A DNA stretch of 64,000 nucleotides from Jacaranda mimosifolia (lineage: Eukaryota; Streptophyta; Magnoliopsida; Lamiales; Bignoniaceae). The translations under genes and the position numbers were made by a program. Of the stretch, positions 59,989 through 64,000 are shown in pieces. The stretch covers positions 13,840,501 through 13,904,500 of the forward strand of contig CM032133.1 in NCBI GenBank assembly GCA_018894105.1, read 5' to 3'. Position 1 is the stretch's first letter. Every line of letters starts with the position of its first letter. The notes beneath the pieces are model-generated. The model had not been told where the DNA came from, ran no database searches, and saw only the letters and a program-made list of their open reading frames with translations.

Positions 59989-62900
59989 TCTTCCACTTGA
60001 CCCATTCAACCTTTACTATGTATCGAGACATTTAGTTATTTTTCCTGTGGATATATTATTTTTATATAAAGGAGTTTGAATCACATGAATCATGGCGGCA
60101 AGTCCTTTAAGTCCAAGTATTGCCTTCCATGTATTACAATATAATTTTCTTCTTTATATATGAAGACCTTATGTGGCAAATATCTTTATGAATGAACTTC
60201 CAAGTGTTCACTCAGGGTCACAAAACAAAACATGTATTGTCAATCTCTAAAGTTTATGCATTCAACTAATAAGATAAGACAATATGAATTTAATGGAGTC
60301 CTTCAAATTGATAAATGCAATACAAATATATAGAGTATTTCAACTGATAATAACTATATCATAGAGCTAAGTCTCACTTGCTCAAAAGGTGGTAAAACTT
60401 CGTTAATGGATTGCTAACATCAATCTAGTATTGATGTGTTCAATAACCACTTTGTTTGCTTTGGCATGCTTTCTAATAGCTAGATACTTGATGTCGATGT
60501 GTTTACTATGACTTTTGCTCTTATTTTTCTAGGCTAAAAACACTACAGCGGAATTATCACAATAAATCTCTAAAGTTTATGCATACAATTAAAGAAGATA
60601 AGACAATATGAATTTAATGGAGTCCTTCAAATCGATAAATGCGATACAAATACATAGAGTATCTCAACTGATAATAACTATATCATAGAGGTTAGGCCCA
60701 TATCCTCAATATGTCCCTTATAAGCAAAAGGTGGTAAACCTTTTTGTTAACAGATCACTATCATCAATCTAGTATTGATGTATTCAATAACCACTTTGTT
60801 TGCATTGGCATGCTCTCTAATAGCTAGATACTTGAAGTCGATGTATTTACTATGACTTCCGCTCTCATTGTTCTAGGCTAAAAACAGTGCAATAGAATTA
60901 CCACAATAAATCCTCAATGACTTAGAAATTGAATCAACAATTTAAGTCTGTAATAAAACTCCTTAACCATATAGCTTGTGGTGTCGCTTCAAAACATGAT
61001 ACAAACTCAACTTCAGTGGTAGAAGCAGCAATCAAAGATTGTTTAGCACTTCTCCAAGAAATGGCCCCTTCAGCTAATAAAAAAACATATTCTAATGTTT
61101 ATTTTCTTAAGTTAAGGCAGCTAGCAAAGTCAGAGTCTAAATATCCAATCATTTCCATATGATTAGTTTGTCTATATATAAGCTTGTAGTCCTTGGTTCC
61201 TTCGAGGTATTGCATTACTTTCTTTGTAGCTTTCAAATGGCCCAAACCTGGGTTACTCTAATATCTACCCAACATTCCATCAACCTAAGCATACATTAAC
61301 CTCCCAACTACAGAAGCATACGGAATATTTTTCATTTGTTCCCTCTCTAAGTCATTTCTTGGGCTTTGTTCCAAACAAAATTTGTCACCTTTAGCAATAG
61401 GTGCAACACAGGATGAACAATCCTTCATACGTAATCTCTCTAAAACTGTATTGATATAGGCTTCTTGAGACAATCCTAATGTCCCTCGAGATTTGTCTCT
61501 CTAAATTTTAATGCCTATGACATAAGAAGCTTCACCTATATCTTTCATATCAAATTGCATAGAGAGAAATCGATTAACCTCATGAAGTAAACCCGGATCA
61601 CTTGAAACAAGTAGAATAGCATCTACATATAGGACTAAGAAAATTATTTTGCTTCCACTAAACTTATGGTATATATATTGATCCATGATATCCTCCATAA
61701 AGCTAAATGAAGAAATAATATCATGAAATTTCAAATACCATTGACAGGAACTAAATGATCATTCCCCTATATATATTTCTTAAGCCTACAAACTAAATGA
61801 TCATTCCCCTCTAAGATAAAACCTTCTAGTTGCTTTCGTAAACCTCTTCCTCTAAGTCTCCGTTGAGGGATGCCGTTTTCATATCCATTTGATGTAGCTC
61901 TATATCAAAATGAGTCACCAATGCCATGATTATCCGTAACGAATCCTTCTTTGAACAGGAGCAAAGGTATCATGATAATCAAGTCCTTCTTATTAAGTAA
62001 ATCCTTTGGCAACAAATCGTTGTCTTTTATCTTTTAATATTGCCTAAAGAGTCTCTTTTGGTTTTAAAAAACCCACTTACTGCCTTGCCTTTCCCGCTTT
62101 AGGTAATTCAACAAGATCCGAAACTTGATTATTAGCCATTGGACTCAACTCATCCATCATGGCAGCATACCATGATGTGGATTTATCTCCACTCATAGCT
62201 TGTGAAAATGTAATAGGATCATCTTTAGGCTTTAGCACCAATATTTATGTCAAATTCTTGGAAGTACACAATATATTTTGAAGATTGAAGAAATTGCAGG
62301 TTTCCTAATTCTTGAAGACCTTCTCAATATCACATCAACATCTTCAGTTTGAGAATGCTGAGTAACTGCTCCATGGGAATATCCTTATGATGATGTGGTT
62401 CTTCAATGATTGGTTGTTCCTGAGTTATTAAATCCTGATGATTGTCATGAAACACAATCAATCTATGTAAAGATGTAGGAGTATGTTCAAAACAGCTATC
62501 TCCTCATAATCTAAGTTTCAAGGTTGACTACTCCCACTAATTTCATCATTCTCAAGGAACCTGGCATTCTAAGATTCTATAATTTTTGTAGTATGAGATG
62601 GACAATAAAATCTATATCCCTTAGAATTTTCTGTGTAGCCAATGAAATATCCATAGACTGTTCTTGAGTCTAACTTTGTCTCATGTTGATTATAGACCCT
62701 AACTTCAGTTGGGCAACCTTAAACTTGTACATGCCTTAAACTAGGTTTCCAACCCTTCCATAACTCAAATGGCATTTTGAGAACTACCTTAGTTGAAACC
62801 TTATTTAATACATATGCTGGCGTTTTTAGAGCTTTACTCCATAAAGACAATGGGAGATTAAAGTTACTAATCATATTCCTCACAATATCCATTAACATTC

Positions 62901-64000
62901 GATTTCTTCTTTCAACCACACTATTTTAAGATGGTAAGCATAGCATTGTGTATTGTGCCACAATACCTCGTTCCTCAAGAAACTTTGCAAATGGACTTGA
63001 CAATTGTCCCTTTTCTGTGTACTTACCATAAATTCCCCACCTCTATCTCACTTCACCAATTTGATTTGTTTGTCCAATTGTTTCTCTATTTTTGCTTTAT
63101 AAACCTTGAAAGTATCTAGTGCTTCACTTTGATCATAAAGCAAATAGAGATACATATATAGCGAATAGTGATCAATAAGGGTAATAAAATATCTCTGACC
63201 ATTGAAGCACACATTGTAAGAACGTAAAAAATCAGTGTGTATAATTTATAAAATATTAGAAGTCCTCCTGTCACTTTTCTTGTGCTTATTAGTTTACTTT
63301 TCCTTGATGCAATCCACATAAATACCAAAATCAGTAAACTCAAGAGCCTTAAGGACTCCATCACTTACCAATCTCCTAAGTCTATCAATGTTGACGTGAC
63401 CCAGTCTCCTATGCCACAGTATGGAGAATCTCTCATTTATAAAACCACATGTAATGCCAACATTAGCACCACTCATAGTCATAAGGCTATAATCAAGGGC
63501 AGAATTTAAATGAAGTTTAAATAGCCCATCATCTGTAATACCATTACCAATAAGAACAATGTCTTTATATAAGCGAAGGGAAGTACCAACGAAATTAAAA
63601 CTAAAACCATAGGATAGAAGTCTTGAAATTGAAATAAGGTTTCTAGAAAATGACGAAACATAAAAAGTTCTTTCAAAGTCTAAAACAAAGCCAGAACTTA
63701 GGATAAGACTATAGGTCCCAAATGACCCTATATGTGAACTCATCTTGTTTCCTAAATAGATGAAATATTCACTCTTTGTTGGTTTCCTTTGATTTAAGAA
63801 GCCCTGCGTGATATTGGCAACATGAATTGTAGAATTAGAATCAAATCCACCAAGTGTTACAAGAAACATGAACCATATTAGATTCAAAACACACTAAGGA
63901 GTTGAGATTATGTTTCTTTTCAAGCCAAAGCTTATATTTTGGATAGGTTTTCTTTATATGTCATGTCTCCTTGCAAAAGAAGCATTTAACGGTGCTCTTA
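59989..64000 (-). pseudogene. Copia gag-pol inside PILS intron 9, cut by the window edge
   Basis: From right to left: a zinc-knuckle-like CFFCKE...HIKK at about 63960. Then a protease/pre-integrase block (63294-63887) with SFSRNLISISRLLSYGFSF and ILWHRRLGHVNIDRLRRL. Integrase pieces include NSVVERRNRMLMDIVRNM and ALKTPAYVLNKVSTKVV (62719-62919). RT has an ELHQMDMKTA-like block near 61860-61900, FLVLYVDAILLVSSD (YVDD changed to YVDA) at about 61640, and GRLMYA at 61290. RNase H remnants lie at 60920-61190 and are duplicated at 60242-60908. Many frameshifts and stops are present. It is oriented opposite to PILS. Confidence 0.85.
60242..60908. repeat. Tandem duplication of about 323 bp in the copia RNase H region
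   Basis: The segment from AATCTCTAAAGTTTATGCAT at 60242 recurs at 60565 and runs to an equivalent CACAATAAATC end. Shared blocks include TTAATGGAGTCCTTCAAAT, CTAGTATTGATGT and AACCACTTTGTTTGC. The copies are about 90% identical by eye. The second copy has an extra insertion of about 20 bp around 60700. Confidence 0.85.

Noticed and set aside
1..64000. tRNA genes, rRNA genes or CRISPR arrays
   Set aside because: Scanning by eye for the TTCRANNY loop with paired arms, rRNA cores and evenly spaced direct repeats gave nothing convincing. A covariance search would be more sensitive.

Overview
The window is nuclear DNA of a flowering plant, most likely a dicot. It is AT-rich intergenic sequence packed with plant transposable elements around two ordinary intron-containing plant genes. 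There are no prokaryotic-style operons, rRNA genes, convincing tRNA genes or CRISPR arrays. All calls come from reading the sequence; no database search was run.

Layout. 1-4.3 kb is AT-rich with simple repeats and one small terminal-inverted-repeat (TIR) element. 4.3-6.1 kb is a broken Ty1/copia element whose reverse-transcriptase N-terminal segment lies inverted between plus-strand integrase and palm fragments. 6.2-8.9 kb holds decayed PIF/Harbinger genes: a DDE transposase, a GRF-type zinc finger and a Myb/SANT-like ORF, all on the plus strand. 11.0-11.4 kb is a near-perfect palindrome with 162-bp arms. 14.29-23.64 kb is a Tat/Retand-type Ty3/gypsy retrotransposon on the minus strand. It has two LTRs, a primer site, gag, protease, RT-RNase H, a second RNase H and integrase. 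Between integrase and the 3' LTR it carries a spliced antisense gene on the plus strand. 24.2-31 kb contains hAT-like and CACTA-like non-autonomous elements; the first hAT has a perfect 8-bp target duplication.

Host genes. The first (start codon 32795, stop 37116, plus) is a five-exon gene for an 888-residue protein with a VARLMGV motif and a C-terminal DUF4378 domain, that is, a TRM/LONGIFOLIA-type (TON1-recruiting) protein. It appears intact. The second (55632 onward, plus) is a PIN-LIKES (PILS) auxin-carrier gene. Nine exons are readable, but the expected last exon is not in the window. Its ninth intron contains a MITE and a Ty1/copia element that runs off the right edge.

Between the two genes lies 38-45 kb of small DNA elements, including a possible Helitron and several TIR elements, and then a composite copia structure at 45.3-54.9 kb. 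The composite is unusual. Its outermost LTRs are inverted relative to each other, yet the whole is flanked by the same 5-bp duplication (GTTAT). Inside are a minus-strand gag-pol, head-to-head LTR pieces, and a 2.2-kb solo LTR inserted in the reverse transcriptase.

The strongest candidates for a second look are the spliced antisense gene of the Tat element, the inverted-LTR composite, the 11-kb palindrome, and the transposon-loaded PILS intron.
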